A stretch of DNA of 64,000 nt from Xylocopa sonorina (lineage: Eukaryota; Arthropoda; Insecta; Hymenoptera; Apidae): assembly GCF_050948175.1 (NCBI RefSeq), contig NC_135200.1:5943001-6007000 (forward strand), written 5' to 3'. The notes under the pieces are model-generated. The model was not told where the DNA came from and made no database searches. It was given only the letters and a program-made list of their open reading frames with translations. Shown piece by piece: positions 1-15,825 of the stretch. Numbering within the stretch: the first letter of the stretch is position 1; each line of letters starts with the position of its first letter. The position numbers were made by a program, and so were the translations under genes.

Positions 1-3000
1 TTTAATGTAGCTACGTACCTACCAACGTCATTCATTCAAGTAACCGAAAGAACATCAAAGGTCTACGTTGCGCAATAACAATTATGATAATTCACATAAT
101 TCTATGGTAGAACTGTAATTGAAGACCCATATTATATCCGTAGACTCTATCTGAGTCTCGTCATTCTACGTTCTAATGGAAATTACAGGACGATTAGAGA
201 TATGTACCACTTCCTACGCGGTGCTTGTTTATGTGATTCATACCTATAATTAGTAATAGTATATTCAAACGTTACATTGCAGTCTATTTATTTACGATTT
301 GCATATTGAATTACCTTATTAACATCGTTTAATATCCATTCGAATGCATTCAATTACTGCCAATTTGATAAAAGTAAAGAAACAGAGAAAATTTTCAGAA
401 CTGTATGGTTCGATTTCATTCATAATTTACAATCGTTCGTCAGAGAAGAAGAAAACGCTCGTTCCAGTTCAAGAGTAACAAACAATGTTACGAACGCGAA
501 CGAAAACCAGTTGCAGAAGACACGGTCTTGCTTTCCCGTGATTAACGTTCGACATTCAACCAGATAGAAGTGAATCGCTGTAATTGATACGGACGCAGAA
601 TTTATCGTACATTTCCCATCAGAATTACGCTCATGTTCCTCTTGAATTCGTTAAGTTCGCGAGAGAGGTGATTTACACCAGACGCGTCTGGTTTCCTATT
701 TTATTCTATCCCTCGACATTTTCTCCAATTAAGACTATGCCCTATTCAGATCCATCGAGTAGCAAGCAAATATTTGTTAAAGTCACAGAAAACAAAAACA
801 ATTAAATTCGCAACAAAAGATTCGCAAAATTTCCACGCAGATATCACAAATCTCTGAAGATATTGATCGATGCAAAGCAAAGATACCGGGATGTATACAA
901 GAAAAGGATTAAAAATCTGTCAACTTGTTCTTTGAAATTTGATTTGAACACGGATTTAAGTAAAAGTAGATACGATCGGAAATATTCCACGGGAGGAATG
1001 TGAACGATGTTTGAAAGAAAAGTAGTTTACATATCGCGGGAGTAGGAAATCAAGTTCCGGAAGAATAAATAGAATACGAAGTCTAACAAGGCGATTTGAC
1101 ATTTAAGTAGTTAAGGTTTACCTTTCTCCGCACCTTTAAATGGTGCAACCGAGTATTTAATGGGGAAAATAAGTAATGGCGTGGAGGATACGAAAAAATG
1201 TAAGGAACGTTTCACTTTCCCGCGGACTACGTTAGCACTTTTATTCCACCGTACAGTGGAGGTAGCATTCCGGAGTGATGTCTCTCGGTGTTAACCAGTT
1301 TCTATTTTACCGTCGACGACGTTCGCTTCCGGCGGATATACAAGGCCATTGTTTCCCTGCAACGCTGTCTGTACAAGTGTTTCGAAGTAGCAAACCGTAC
1401 GAGCGTGTATTTTATTTTGCGCGTGCCGTGTCCTTCCTCGTCGCAAACTTCATTACGCTGCGTTTGCGAAGCTAGCAATTTTTGCCAACTTAATAGAACT
1501 GTATTCTATTATCTTGGAAAGTTATTTTATATTTTAAATTATAGACTCTAGTTTTTATACGTGATCGTTCTTATTCCACATTGTTTAAGAATCAGTTGTA
1601 ATATTATGCGTTAAATTTCTGTTCGAAATATTAAAACGGCTTTGAAAATGGGTAGAGAGCCGTCCGGTAAATACCCTGTCACTAAATAAACCGGATTGCA
1701 TGAAATATTTTTGTTCGTTTACATTTTAGGGAGTAGAGGGTAAACTGTGAAGACCGAACGAAAATCATAAATTTCCTTGTAGAAGCATAAATTTTATGCT
1801 AGCACCGCAGGGAAATCCAGGTAGTCCCATAAACAGATAAACAAGGATTTCACGGATTCTTTCTCTATGGGATGAGCAATGCAAATGTTTCGTTCTAACA
1901 CGTGGACACTCGAAGTTTGTCACCAATAAAGGATTCGAGTAATCCTCGCTCCAGACATATGTATCCAAGCAGAAGCAGAGAGATGCATATCTAAACAGTA
2001 TATTTATATTTTCTGGGATCCTGCTAATTCAAATATCATCGAATTTAACGAGAAAAGAAATCGTAGAATAAACCGTATAACATTATAATAATTACGATTA
2101 CTACGCACTAGATATTTACATAAATATTTTAATAACGCGAAATGGTAATGTACAATCCAAACAAACAGATATACCGTAATCACCTTCTTACGCCGCTTAT
2201 CCTCCTTTCTCTTTTGATCACCGCATAATCAGGATTTGAATACGCATTAGGACGCACCTGTCGTAAAAAGATATACCGGGGTTTTTTATTGTTTTTTTCG
2301 AAATCGTGATGTTGCGCGTACCGTTAATCTCGCGCTCAGCGAGACGAATTCGATCGGACATCATTCGTCCCTGACGCCGTCTTGCTAAGCCCGACAACAA
2401 CCGATTATATGTATACCCGGTAACGGTACAAAGTGCAACGTGCGCGGTGCATTTACGATAACCGAGTACGAGCGCGGCGCGGCTCCTTCGTAGATGCCTA
2501 TCCAAGTAGAGATAGAGCGGAGACTTTATGACCTGGAACGGAACGACGATCCCGGGGCCGTGTGTGTGCTTCACCCTCTACACAATCGTCCGTGCGTGTC
2601 AGAAAATCTATGCCTACGTAAATACGCAGTCACGTGTGCATTCCAACAGTACATACGCGATACGGTACCAACAAACGGAACAGTTGTTTAGGAAAATTGC
2701 GCTTTTAACGGAGGGAGGACACCTCTGAACGGCGCTCTAGACGAACATCTCACTCAAATCTGTGTACCGTTATCTCGATTCGTATCTTACGATCGTATCT
2801 CAGTCATTTTGTATTTTTCAAAAATCGCACGCTTAAATGCAGTAGAGTTTTTGTATATCCTATGGTCCCGTTTTAGTACGGAGTACTTAGTCACGTAGTT
2901 TTTACAATCATTTTAGTAGCTGAAAAATGAACCGGTGTTGAAATGGCAGTGTATGGAAGATTGTAGAATGTCAAGGAGTACGTGGCTGGTTACATTGCAA

Positions 3001-6000
3001 ACATATATTTGTTTTACTTATGCATATATGTATTCGGTACACGGTAGATGGGGTTACAGAAGGTAGAAAAATTATTCAAGGAGGGCGTCCACCGTCTCTG
3101 TTACTCAAATGTAACGAGAGTGGTACGAAATTAAGAGTGCGATATGCAGACATATATAATTTCAGTACACTTTAGTTCCACAGTGCTAGATTCTGGTAGT
3201 CACATGAAACTGTTGTCGTATCGTCTTGCCTATTCTAAGCTTGGACAAATTATGGAGGATAAGATACTAGATGTATAATTATTTAGTATTAAATTATGCG
3301 ATTCGTTCCATTTCATGATTTTGGCACGTTGGGACGATACGATGGAAAGTTTAGTGCAGTTCGATTCGATTAAACGATATGTAAATACCGACATAAATAG
3401 AGCGTCGATTCTGTTTGAAGCCATTGCACGGACACTGTTAGATAGTGTTACTTAACTGCCATTAAACTTTTTTTCTTTTCTCCTCTACCGGCAGAAACAT
3501 TTGGCATAATCATGATTACGCATGATGAACAGTTGTTTTTACTTCAGCTTTTTTCTTGTCTCTTTTTCACGTACGAAAACGTTGCGCAACTTATATGTAC
3601 ACTTTTAGCCGTACATACCTACGCGAGCCAAAGACTTCCGTGTATGAAACCCACTTCATCGCGTACTGACGTACACATAATGAGCCTGGTATGCGTTTAG
3701 GGTGGAGCGAGCGGGTAGTAGACAACACGGCCGCGTTACGTTTTCATTTTTCTTGACCACTACAGCGAACGTGTCATGTCAACTGCGTACGAATATCTTG
3801 ACACGATAGTTAGGTAGCTAACGTTCTTCTGACTTTAATTTTTTACAAAATCACTCGTTGCTTGATATAAAATTTAGATGCAACTGTAAAATATAAAACG
3901 AACCGGTACCTTACAGCGAATAAATATCATCGTAAGAACATTATTTTCCTTAATCGAGCTGCGTTTCGGTTTCTAGTAGGAATGTTATCTTGCAAAGAGA
4001 TACCGGAAATCTACGACTGAGCCGTAGAGTCTCATTGACCGCGCGTTTCCGGTAGCGGCGAGTCGTTGAATATTTCTCACAAAATCCTCCTGGAATGGTC
4101 GGGTCAGTTGCAAATCGCACGTCGATGCATATCCTTAGCCGCTTGAAGGAGGTATGCGTACACGCGGAACACGCATCGAAAAATACACACCCTGTTCACT
4201 GGCTGTCCACTTGAAAATATCTTTGCGTACATATGTCATGCTTTCTTACGTACGTACAGCTATGCAAATGGAAATTACTCAGGCCCGTGGTGTCGCGCGT
4301 CAAATGGGTCTTCGCGGTTTGCGAAACTCGGCAAACGATCAGTTTCTGACCGTTCACCGGAAATAATAAATACTGCGAAAGGAAAACATCGCGATTTATT
4401 AAACACGTTTATAAAACAATTATTTGCACAGGGAATTGGAAACGTTCCGCAAACAGTTTCTCGGATAAATTCAGTTTAAACATTTTTTCTCGCTTATATT
4501 TTTTTTAATTCCACGCACGAATAGACATTTCGCGGTGTTCTAATGTGAAATAGCGAGCGCGACTCAGTCGGACGGATCGAGCGTCCTCGATTTCAGTTTC
4601 CCGTAGATGCTTCAATGGAGATCATTATCGTGAGAATGAAACTGTATCACGGGGCAATTGATATGATCGAATTCTACGTTTTTTTTTCATTTTATTCTAG
4701 CTTGCCTTCTAGAATCCTCGTTTTTGCCACTGTGTTTTAATTAATCCTCTCATTTCGATGCAAGTACGTACGTATCATTTAATCTTTATTCCTCGTCTCT
4801 CATAAATCAATTGTATTTGCTCACAAGTATCTTAAAATGTCAAGCCTGTTCCTTAATAAATACAGAACGATCAATTATAAAAAAGGCTTGAATGTCGCAC
4901 TTTAATAGAATGTATTGCAAAAATAAGAAAATAGTGTTACTGCTTCTTTCTTCCAACGAATTAAATCTCTTTTACTACATATCGATGTCTTAATGTATCA
5001 GAAAATACTAAGAGATCGTTATGGCTGCAAAGAAACCCAAGTACATCTATCATTCTGTACATATTTATTTAAAACGTAGAAATATTGTAAACGATATATT
5101 ATTAATATATATAATCAAGGATAATGTATTGATCGATGTGAAAAGTAACGTTCACAACAAACAAAAAAAGCAAACAAAAAGTGTCTAACACGTACTCGAT
5201 GTCCTTTCGCAGTTCTTGTTCGTTCAATGGCAATTAAGAATGAATTCGATGATTTTAGTCTAATCGGAAAATAGAGCAAACCGAGGTGTTATCTTCCAGG
5301 GTTATGATAACTTCCCACGGTCGACGGAACAACAAGAACTCGTGATAATTGAACTGGCGAACGCGAATATGTGTCGAAACCGAGCGAGCGCAAGCCTTTC
5401 TCCATTCTTGTTGTTCCGGAGTTAATCGTTCATTGCGTGCGATATAACGTGAAATTTTTTACCACAGCGATGCATTGTGTTAAAGTTCGCGTGTTGCATC
5501 TGGAGATTGAGCCGGTGATTCATAAAACAATGTAACACGATCTGCTATTCATTTCGAATAATTGAAAAAATCAAGCGAAATACGTATGGCAATGTGTGTA
5601 GAGTTTCCGAGTATTTTCTTTCGGCATTAAACGAATTATACAACACATTCTGTAGCATATTGCTGTTGGCTAAAGTCATCGCTTCGTAGTAGCATACTGT
5701 TCTATTGGAATGAAGATAAGGAAAAACAATAATTTATGGTGTAAATAACGATAGATGTCCGTTTAAATGGTCTTCTCGGGGATATTTCATAAATCTACGC
5801 ATATATTTTCTAGGTAGAGATTGTCGAGGAAAAAGTTCATTGTGTCAAAATACAAAATCGACATCGAGTTACATGTATGTTTCGTAACACTTTCACGCAA
5901 CGAGTAAAAGACCTTTCGCCTTAAATGACGTAAAAAGTTGTAATTATCAAGCATAGGAATGAAATAATGAAAATACCGAATTCTAGATAAAGAATTTTTA

Positions 6001-9000
6001 GTATTATATCTTTGAAAAAAACGACTCGTTATCTCGTTTATAAAAGGAAAGTTGTATATTGCTAACCGAAATTTTTCACGCGTGATTCTAGAAGCCAAAA
6101 TAAAACGAAAAAGACATTATTTTTGAGAGAAACGATTTAAAAAATTCATAAGATACGTATTAATGGTAATATGGCAATGGCAAATTTCAATCAAAATTTT
6201 TAATGTGGAATGTGTAACCATAAAAGTCGTAAAATCATTGTAAATACAACCCGTTCTCTTTATTGCAATGCAGATATTAGACCTCGTTCGAAGTATCTTT
6301 CCACGCGGTGATAATTAGGAAAACTAGAACAGAAAATACACCGTGTCGCGTAGTGTAAATATGCGTGCGAAGGACGTAACAATTCCACTAGCTGTAACCA
6401 TTTTAACCGTGGTAACTGATTTATTCATAATTCTCGTTTAGAATGAAACCCGTCGGTTCTCACGGGGTGGTGGATCTCCGCTAATTATGCCGGTTATATT
6501 GGTTCCCTGTTTATTGTACGTCGCAACACGGCGTAAAATATGAACTTCCGGAACCGCGCTGATTCCCAAAGTGGCGACACGATAGAAAACAAGCGATCGA
6601 CTGGCAAAAAGTTGACTTAAAAAGTCCGTCTGTTCAGGCTGGCTGGCGAGCTCCTGTTTCCCGCGTTAATCACTCGCCTGCTCGACACACAAATGTGCCG
6701 GACAACTTTTCCTTAATTAAAACACGAGGAAAGTTGAAATAATATATCCCGTTTTATCAGAACGCCCTCCTTCGATTGGAATGGCGGGAAAGTTAAAGTC
6801 GCGCTTTTCCTCTATTTCTCATTCTAATCAAACAATTCATTATCAGTCGTAAACTGTATGGTAATGATACGGTAGGCGACAGAAACATGCTTGTAATTGT
6901 CATTCTTCTTATACGTTTCCGTATTGGACTGTTTAAGATTTAATTTTGCTCCAATATTAGAATTAGAAATATTAATTAGCTTCATTGATATTATTACAAT
7001 CTGTAATTTGTAACTGTCAAAAACTTTGAGAAAATGTGTAACATAACCGGTGCTAAAATTGGAATTTTTTGCGAAGGAAATCGACATTGAAAAGATTTGA
7101 TAAGTGGTAGCCATGGCGACTATTATGACTTTCGAAAATTACGCCTCAATCGGATTATCATTGAAAGGATCAGTAGCGATTGGTTGATATCGATTAACAT
7201 AAATTTCTCTCGCGACAGGAAGTAAATTACCGCTACTCCTCGATGGAGTTATTTCTTGAGTTCTTGCGTGCCTCAATATTCTTGTTAGCAATGTCTATTC
7301 TAGTCTATTCCGAACCTCCATCTATTACACACTTTATATTCCCACTTAAATGTGATTTTTTAATCCGTTTCACGTCGTTCTGCGATATTATCGCGAATCG
7401 TCGATCTAGATTCGATATGAAATCGCTTTTTCAGAAGACTGATTTTTTTATATCTACAGATCAAAGTTTGCATCCGTAATTTTTTTATCAATTTCATCGC
7501 ATGTGCAAACCGAATTTACAAACAATTTTTGATCGATTGGCTAAAAAAAAAAATACTAATGTGCTTAGCATTCAGAAATACGTAAATGTTTCTGATATAG
7601 GAAGAATTGATAATGCAGATAACTTGTAAACTTATTCACGCTGTAATCCAACACCGTGCGAAAGGCATCGTATATTCTCACGTCTGGCGAACAGATACAT
7701 TTCACAAAGCAGCCAGCAATCATGCCTGCAATAAATGCACGGACTGATTAGGATGTATCCATACATCACTGACAAGTGATTCTGTGCATCATGAGAAATG
7801 ACACCTGACCCTTACCAGCGCCGACAATACAACCCCAGATAACCAGCGGATTTTTGCCACGCGGAATCAATAGGCGCAATGATCGATCGTGCATTGATCG
7901 CTGCGAGGATAAACGCGTTATCGAAACAAAGAGAACATCGGAAAGCATACGAATATATATATTTTCGCGATACCTTTATCGATGCATTGTTTTTTATTTT
8001 AGTCATATAAATGCAATACGCGATTACGTGATATTAACTGGTGCAAACTTTACTCGCAGAAATTAATAGATCTATCACCGTTTAATTTCATATTTTCATT
8101 GTCTAGGTTCCCTTACTATAATTTAGAATACTTCAAATACTTTTTCGATTACTATAATATCGATCAAACAATGTCTCTATTAATTAGGAAAAAGTGGCGT
8201 TACGGTTTGCATTCTGTTTCTAACCAAAAACCTTATTTTTCTTATAAAAGCAATTATTTATACGTTAATCAAGTTTCTATCTATAAAAAAACATATGTTA
8301 CTTATATAAAATATTTAAATAAAAACTTTCTTACTGACAATAAATTAGCCTCTGACGGGAAGCTTACAGCCTTTTTGCAAGACGCGTAATTCGTTGTAAT
8401 GTTCGCAAAAACAGCCGTAATCACATTGGTAGAAACAAAGTGAAAGCAAATTGAAAAAGTATAATTACAGATCCACCATAAGTCCCGTAAGACTTTCGTG
8501 TATGCTTAATTGTCCAACGGCAGGTATTAATATCTTCTGTTACAAGTAAAAACGTTATACGATATTCTTGGTAGTAATATGAATACCGAGCCACGATTTG
8601 ATACATAATGTATTAACTGCATAATTGATATTTGCATCTGCTAACATGAATAACCGCCAGAGTATCTACGTAATTCGCCAAAATTGTCGTAGACACGACA
8701 ATTATCGTAGATCGGACAAAAATGATGTAACGCCAAGCATCTTCGTAGAAATTTAACATTTTACGCCCGTCACAACCAATCAATTTTCGTGGTCAACTAT
8801 TCATCCGTTTTACTTGAAATACAAGTAGCAGAAAAAGGGCTTGAAAGTGTTGTGGTTAAAATGTAACCGACGCTATTGAGTTTCCTCTGTTTCCAATGAT
8901 CACCGAGAGTTACTTTGTGTCTCCTGTGTAACTTCCGGTCACCAGTAGTAAGATATGCGCGCTTCGCGAGATTTTCGGAAAACGAGACTTATTTTTAAGT

Positions 9001-12000
9001 TTCTCTGTTCATTCTTTAGCAAACTTTAACTGTTAATGTAATTATATTGCAAATATAATATCAGAATGTATTTTGAAACTAAAAATAAGTGTACCAGACG
9101 TGGATAGATGATAGAACGGACAGATATTAATTGTAAGTGAATGAAACGAGTATCAGACCCGACGACCTTCGGGGTCCTCGAGTTTGTAGATGGCTCTGGG
9201 GTCGAAAGGAAAAATTAGGTTAAAAGCCTACTATCATTTATAATTCCAAGCTTTCTTCTCCGCTTAAGGACAAATAATTAATCCACATGTTTATTAAAGT
9301 AATGGTACTCATCAATCGAATAAAGTATTGTTACTCATCGAGCGATCGAATTGAAAGTTGGAATCGCGATTGATTTCCAACGTTGCTACCTGGATTGACT
9401 TAGTTCCATCGTTTCCGAATGTCGAGTAGGAGTGTCGCCTAGATACGTGGCAACAATTTTTTTATGAAATAACGTTAGTGATGCAATAAATTGCTGTGAC
9501 GGAAGTGAACGCAGCACTCGCTTGACTTCTGAACAAAACCCGTGAGTCATGCACCTTCCTGTGTGGGTAGCGCCGCTAAACCGACTACTATCATATTTGA
9601 AAAAGTATAGAAACAGAAAAGAATCCGAAGAAAACTCTCGTATGCGTGGATTTTATTGTAGAACCTCGTTTCGAAATTGTTCTCCGAGTGACGTGGAGAG
9701 CCGAGAAACCACTGTACTATTGCTTTCTTAAATCGATGCCATCTTTTCAACTTACTGCATGCAATTATTAAAGATATGCAAATAAAACACATGTTTACGT
9801 CTAGCTAATCTTATCGTTGGTGTTCAAACGGTTTGCACGACAATAGATTAATGGTTTTTAAATGAAGCACCAGAAAACAGGTTCCGAGGTTCGTTCTCTG
9901 AAGAAACTGGCTTGATAACAAGCAAACGTGTTTGTATAAAGAATCTTACTAATCCCTCAACTTTCTTTTTCATTGGTAAATTAAGATTTAAATACGTATC
10001 AAGTTCCAAATGTACGGGATACATAAATTTAAATAAGCTAGAATCCCACGCACGTTCGAAATTCTTTCCGATGAATTTAAAAGTGGAATGGGGCGAACCT
10101 TTATGATAATTCGAACGATTACGCTTTAAGCTAATAGACGCTTATATAAATTTTATTGAAAAATTATGGAAACGCAGACATTTCTGAGACACGCATCTAA
10201 TTATCGGCTCATCTCTTTTTGTACACCGTGATTTATACTTTCACTTACCAGAATTGCGAACGTAAGTAGTAAGTGGCCATTCGTCCGCGTGCGAATGGCG
10301 GCGTGTTTTAAATTTCACATGGTCGAAACTGCTTCCTCCTTAAGAGGGATCGGTTCCATGTTTTATGTAATTTCGCGTACTTATATGCTTTAATACGTTT
10401 TTTATTAGATCCTGAAATTATGTGCTTTAAGCGGTTCCTTCTACCGCGATCACGATAGAAAAATCGATAATGCCAATTAATGGTATCCCAATAACCAGCA
10501 GTTTCGAAAGTATGATACTTTTTAAATTATTTATTCGTATAACGTTAAAGTGAATTTAAATTCAGCGTTGAACGATTATGTTGGTATAAAATTTTGTTTA
10601 TGTAAGATAATCGGTTATAAAGCCTTGTTCGCGATAGTCCATTTACTTAAAATTGCAGTAGTAAACATAACCGTGAAGAGCGGATAACAATTTACGACAT
10701 CTTGGGCATTCGGTACTTGGAAATCGAAATGATTCGTGCTTCTTCACTTTTTACCCATTATTATATTAACTCAGCTCAACGTGTATTTCAATGAATGTGA
10801 AAGAACAATTGCGAGAATCTAAGCTTCACTTGCGGTTAGAAATAATATGTTACAAAAGGTTAATGAATAACAAGTTACAAAAGGTTAAATGAAACATCAG
10901 ATTCGCTGGCTGTTTCAAATCGAAACGACTTGCATCGAAGTACGACTTGGCCAGTCCGAGCGACGCTTCGCAGCTACTTTCCATTTAAGCGGATAACCCA
11001 CCTTCGAAACGAATGTAATTTGTTCCCGGCCGATGAACGACGATTAGTATCGCCGGAAGATTTAGGTGTGAACGTACATGCGCGAAACAATGAGGGACAA
11101 TCAGGAAGAGCGAGGAACAATGTACACTTTCCCGAGACTAGCCTCGAGTTAAATCGTGACGGATCGGGCATAGAAGGGGTGGTCCATAACGTCCATTAAA
11201 CCGGCGTCTTTCTCATTTTGTAATTAATGCCCACGTCGTGAGGACTGATCCCGTTCGAGTCGAACGCCGCGTAGAAAGATACACGGCCACCGCCGTGCCG
11301 AGTTCCCCCTATCGTTCGCAATTTCTTTGTTTCGAGGTCACTGCCGTCACGACATTCTAATAGTCCATGAATAACTTTAACGAGTTTAACGATCACTCTT
11401 GCCCCCATTTTTCCGACGTCCGTCGAACAAGTGTTAAAGACGTGGCTGGTAAGAATGTAAATCGCTCAATTTCGTGTTTTGTAATCGAACGTGTCCGCGC
11501 GTGTCGTATCGCGGATATGCATATGTGACTGGTTTTGAAAATGCGTCGGTAACGGTACACGCTTGTTGTCACGTTTACGATGAAGTTCGCGTTTTTAAAT
11601 CATTCGAACGTACGTCGTTGTAATTCGAAGAAGAATGTGTCTTCTACTCGTAAACAAAATATAGAAAAGAACAGTTCCCGAATCTTAAGATCGAACGTGG
11701 CAGCAAAAACAGTCGAGCCAGAAAATACAGAAGAGAGATTTATATTTCGTAGTTACGGAAAATCGCGGATCCGATGCCATAAATGGCTGTAAATTCAAGC
11801 GTTCCTCCCCTGACCAAACATCTGCTAGTCAATAAATGCAATTCGGGGAGGTTTCGAACAACGAAACTTCGAAACGCGCTGCGACCATTGTTCGGTACCA
11901 TCCTCAGTACTCATCAGTCCTTCCGTGGCGTCGAGTGCAATTATCGTCGGGATTTTCTCGTCCTCGACTCGAGGATTAGTTTACCTCCGTTAAATTAGGA

Positions 12001-15000
12001 TCGGGATTACCTCGCCTTAAAGCCTAGGGGCGATAGATTACTGCCGTACCTACCGCCTCGTTTTTACTTTCTCTGAAATTAATTTATGCCATAGCCCCAC
12101 GATGGATGGTCATATTTCGAAGGTTTACTGTGCGTGACACCTGGTCGTGTTACCAAGCTGCTTGATTGTTCCTCGATAAAATTGTCTCCAGTTTGTCTAC
12201 TGTACACTCTCGCTCAAAAATATATACTGGGATGCTTATTATTTTTTGGGAAATATGATCTCTTAATTTTGGGATTAAACTTATAGCTCACTGTTTAATG
12301 AAGGTCCTCCAATACAAAGTGTCGGATAAACGAATAATAAAATAGAAGAAACAATAAGCAAAGAAATCTACTAGTTTACTTAAAATGGTCCAATGTCCTA
12401 ATATCCTTTTGAACGAAAGTGCATATGTACATAATGATACCAAGAATTTTTAACGAGCTTCCCATTTCACGAACAAGTTTACATTCGTTTTTTACTTTCC
12501 GGATTGTTATTGGGAAAGTCACTTCCGAGACCTTGCGCTACTCTTTTCTTGCACAATTTTGATTTCTTGAACTGTTTACACATATTTTTGCAATATTTAA
12601 CATACCAAGTGGAATGATCGTTTAATTTAAAAATTTAAATCGTTCACACGACCCGTTTGTATGGTAATTCTACTTATTTTCGTGGTATCACCTAATACTT
12701 CGTTTAAAACCATATACTGCACGATAACAAATCAACTTTTAATATAAAAGATTTGCAAATGTAACAATAGAAAAGTAAAATATAAATTGTAAAATTAATT
12801 ATTATGGAAAGCAGTAAATTGACAATTAATCGTACGATTTTATCAGACACATATGTGTGTCATACGCTACGTGAAAGGGTGCGCGAACATTTGCTACACG
12901 ATTTCCTCTCGCGAGACTTCATCTCCTTTACGGTGGGTTTTACGGACAATTTCCCTCGATCCGAGAAGATCGAGTTCTCATTGAAGAGATTCCACTACAA
13001 AAGAGACTGTTTTTCCTGCACCGTTAAATCTCTCGTGAATGGCGCGCGAACGTGTGCGAAAATAAACAACGATATCCAGGGCAACTGAGGTCTGTTGAAG
13101 AATTTATGGTGCGAGGATCTTCGGGAGAAATCATCCTAGAATGTCGCGCGTATGCTTTATGCGCCGTTCGACACAATGATGGGAACCAAGCCCACGTATC
13201 TCCATGGGTCACAGCAGCGGGTTCATTTAAGCCAATGGCAAAGTTTTTGCACGGACGCCTGTTTAAGCGAGAATGGAACGGTTTTACTGGAACACGCTAT
13301 TCACTTCGTGGAATGGTAGTGAGAGACGTCCGTTTAAGGCCAGCACTTCTAGTACAGTGATAGACAGAAGAAAGTTCAAGAATAACCGATATAGTTAAAC
13401 AAAATGCTTGGATCGAGAGAAACTGTATCTTACAGTAACAACAATGCATTGTTTTTTCGTACGTAGAAATTACGAAGTACGCGTAGCATAAAAATACTAA
13501 TTTTCAACTTTCTTTTATCGTTCCACGACTTAACATCTAAGATTAATACATACTTCTGGTTTCTATCGACCTAATTTAGATTGAACTGCATGTTCCACGT
13601 GTGTTTGTGAAACCAACCATATCGCAAGTAAAATATTCGACAAGCACAGGTAATAAAATATTAACCTATGTATATATTATAATTATAAATACTCGTGCGT
13701 ACTCCTTGGTTAATGCGAGATGCAATCTCTTCGTGTCATACGAGAAGCTCTGTAATTCTACGCAAGTATTATCTCATTGTACGTAAATCTTAAACTTCTC
13801 GAATTGCGAGAACCAGTTCATTCGTTTCATTGAGGAACCCATTTTTTCCAAATACCTACGGTTCTCAAATATCTTTAATGAAAACGTTCAAGAACGCAAT
13901 GAGCGTGGCGAATCTACAAGTACGATAACCAGTTTTTTCGGCGTACTTTCTCTCTCTTTCTTAAATACAGCTTCCAAATATCAAGTGCAACGAACACGTT
14001 CAAGAATGTAATACACATGATGAATGTGTAAGTACATACGCTCGTTCAGCACGTTCGCAAGAGAAAAATGTGAAGTTAGGTTTCAGATCAGATCGTGTGC
14101 TTTGTTATTACTTTACGAACCGTAGGTACGCAAAATTCTTAGGGTGTGGTAGAACGATAACGGACCGGATAGCTGGCGTACGTACTCCAGTTAATATCAT
14201 TAATATCTAGAGAACCGTTTCACACCGTCCGGTACTCGTCACTTCCCACTTTCGAAAGGTCACCATTCTGCAGAGCCAACGTATAGGTGCACCTGTGCAC
14301 GGTTGTTCTGCGCGGCATGGTCCACGCCAACAATAGCCGCCGCTCTTTTATTTCGATCGATGAAGAGATTAATAACGTTCCGCAAAGCATTCCCAGGAGA
14401 AAGTATTCAGCGGGGGAATCGATTCAACGGCGGGCACGAGGTCGCCACGGGTTATTCCAATCGAAATACCACGAGGAAGTCGTTTCCACGACTACCGCGG
14501 AAGAGTTATCGCGTTACATGCCGCGCGGGGACGCAGATTACAAATGGAAGACCGGATGGGAAAACTATGGGAGTCTATTCCCGATAAATTTCACTAATGG
14601 TGTCTTCCGATGGATCTTGAGATTTACTACGGGGAATCTTGAATAGTTGCTACATACCCAGGTTTACGTTAAATACAACCCATTTATCCCCACTTCATCT
14701 ACTCCCATTTGGACCCAATCATGCGTGTAGCGTTTTAGGCTGTCGGTTTTCTTTTTCACGTTATGACAGAGAGATGAGATGCTCGTCGAGTAGAAATAGA
14801 TGTTCCTATTCATTAACAAAAATTTCTATTGAAAAACTCGAACAACTTAAACGCTGCAATCAACGTTTCATCCTACAAATAAACCGTTAAAACCATCCAT
14901 AAAACTAATTCGAGCAAATGAATTAAATTACTTCCACAACCGTTCCACCTACGCGATCCAGACATTTTCTCATCTTTAGCTGATCGCAGCAAAGTTTGTG

Positions 15001-15050
15001 AAACCAAAAAAACGTAACGCACCGCAGGACGGTTTCGTTGCGATTATGGT
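1..15050. other. Non-coding region, no supportable gene
   Basis: This 15-kb stretch has short open frames on both strands, but none has a recognisable domain, a consistent exon chain or family resemblance. Most is AT-rich. CpG-rich patches near 2310-2560, 10930-11420 and 14280-14600 carry overlapping open frames on several strands at once, which is typical of GC-rich regulatory DNA rather than coding. It could be distal upstream sequence of the centrocortin gene or an intron of a gene to the left. I saw no tRNA, long repeat or transposon ORF. Confidence 0.5.
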
Positions 15051-15099
15051 ACAGCTGATCGTTGCATCGGTGTTAAACTTCGAGCCCGATGTAAACACG

Positions 15100-15825
15100 A
15101 CACCGCACCTGACGTGACGAAACAACGATTCCCAGGCCCCGAAGAGATGCACGCGGTGAATAAAAGTGGCAGATATGTGGGACGGAACTTTTGCACGTGT
15201 ATCGAGGCGCACACGCCGAAACAGAAGAGATACGCGCTTAGCCGCGGAACGGGAATAAGGGAAAGGAGGCGGAGGCGGAGGCGTCCAGAAGGAGTGAGAG
15301 TACCCCCGAGGGGGCGGCCGATACCTGGGGAAAGATGCTCGCCGTCGTTCGGAAGGGAATTGTGAGGACCGGGTGAAAAACGAGAAAGAAAAAAAGAAAG
15401 AAAAGGAGAGCTGGTTCCCTATCGGGGCGGAGGGGGAAAAGAGAAAGAGCCCGCGCGAACCGGTCGAAGGTATGGGAGAACCGACGATGCCGGTGGAGGG
15501 AGTCGGGTTACCAGCGGATGGGCATTCGACGTTCGCGCTGTACACGTTCCACGGGTAGCTAGCGATTCACAGAAGACCGGCTGCCTTCGGTGAAACCGGT
15601 TGTGGTCGATAACCCGAGTCCTCCGCGCACGTAACACGCCGCACGCGAATCGTATCACCTGGATGGACCAAGGCCGAAATCTCGTGTCTTCGTTTTGAGC
15701 GAACCCGACCTTGAACGTGATCTACGGAGAACGAAGAAGCGGGAACCAACGACGCGTTAGCGAAAGGGAGGAAATCTGGGGGATATCGAGCGGACTGTCC
15801 GAGGGTGTATTCTGGATAACGAGAG
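15100..15825 (+). promoter_or_regulatory. cen: GC-rich promoter and 5'UTR of centrocortin-like gene
   Basis: The 700 bases before the first codon are much richer in G+C and CpG than their surroundings. They include a purine-rich GGAGGCGGAGGCGGAGGCG tract near 15265 and an A/G tract near 15380-15440. No clear TATA box was seen. The open frame on the opposite strand (14976-15545) is a low-complexity by-product of this composition. The transcription start cannot be placed exactly. Confidence 0.5.

Noticed and set aside
2218..2574. 118-aa minus-strand ORF
   Set aside because: CpG-rich patch with several overlapping frames on both strands; no domain, no splice context.
10930..11408. ORFs on both strands
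   Set aside because: Same reason: a CpG-rich patch open in several frames, with no family resemblance.
14287..14646. 119-aa and 94-aa overlapping plus-strand ORFs
   Set aside because: Two different frames are open over the same bases, showing composition rather than coding; nothing recognisable.
14976..15545. 189-aa minus-strand ORF rich in Ser, Pro, Arg and Phe
   Set aside because: It lies antisense to the GC-rich centrocortin promoter, is low in complexity (FSFFFSFSFF, PPPPPP), and overlaps open frames in other phases.
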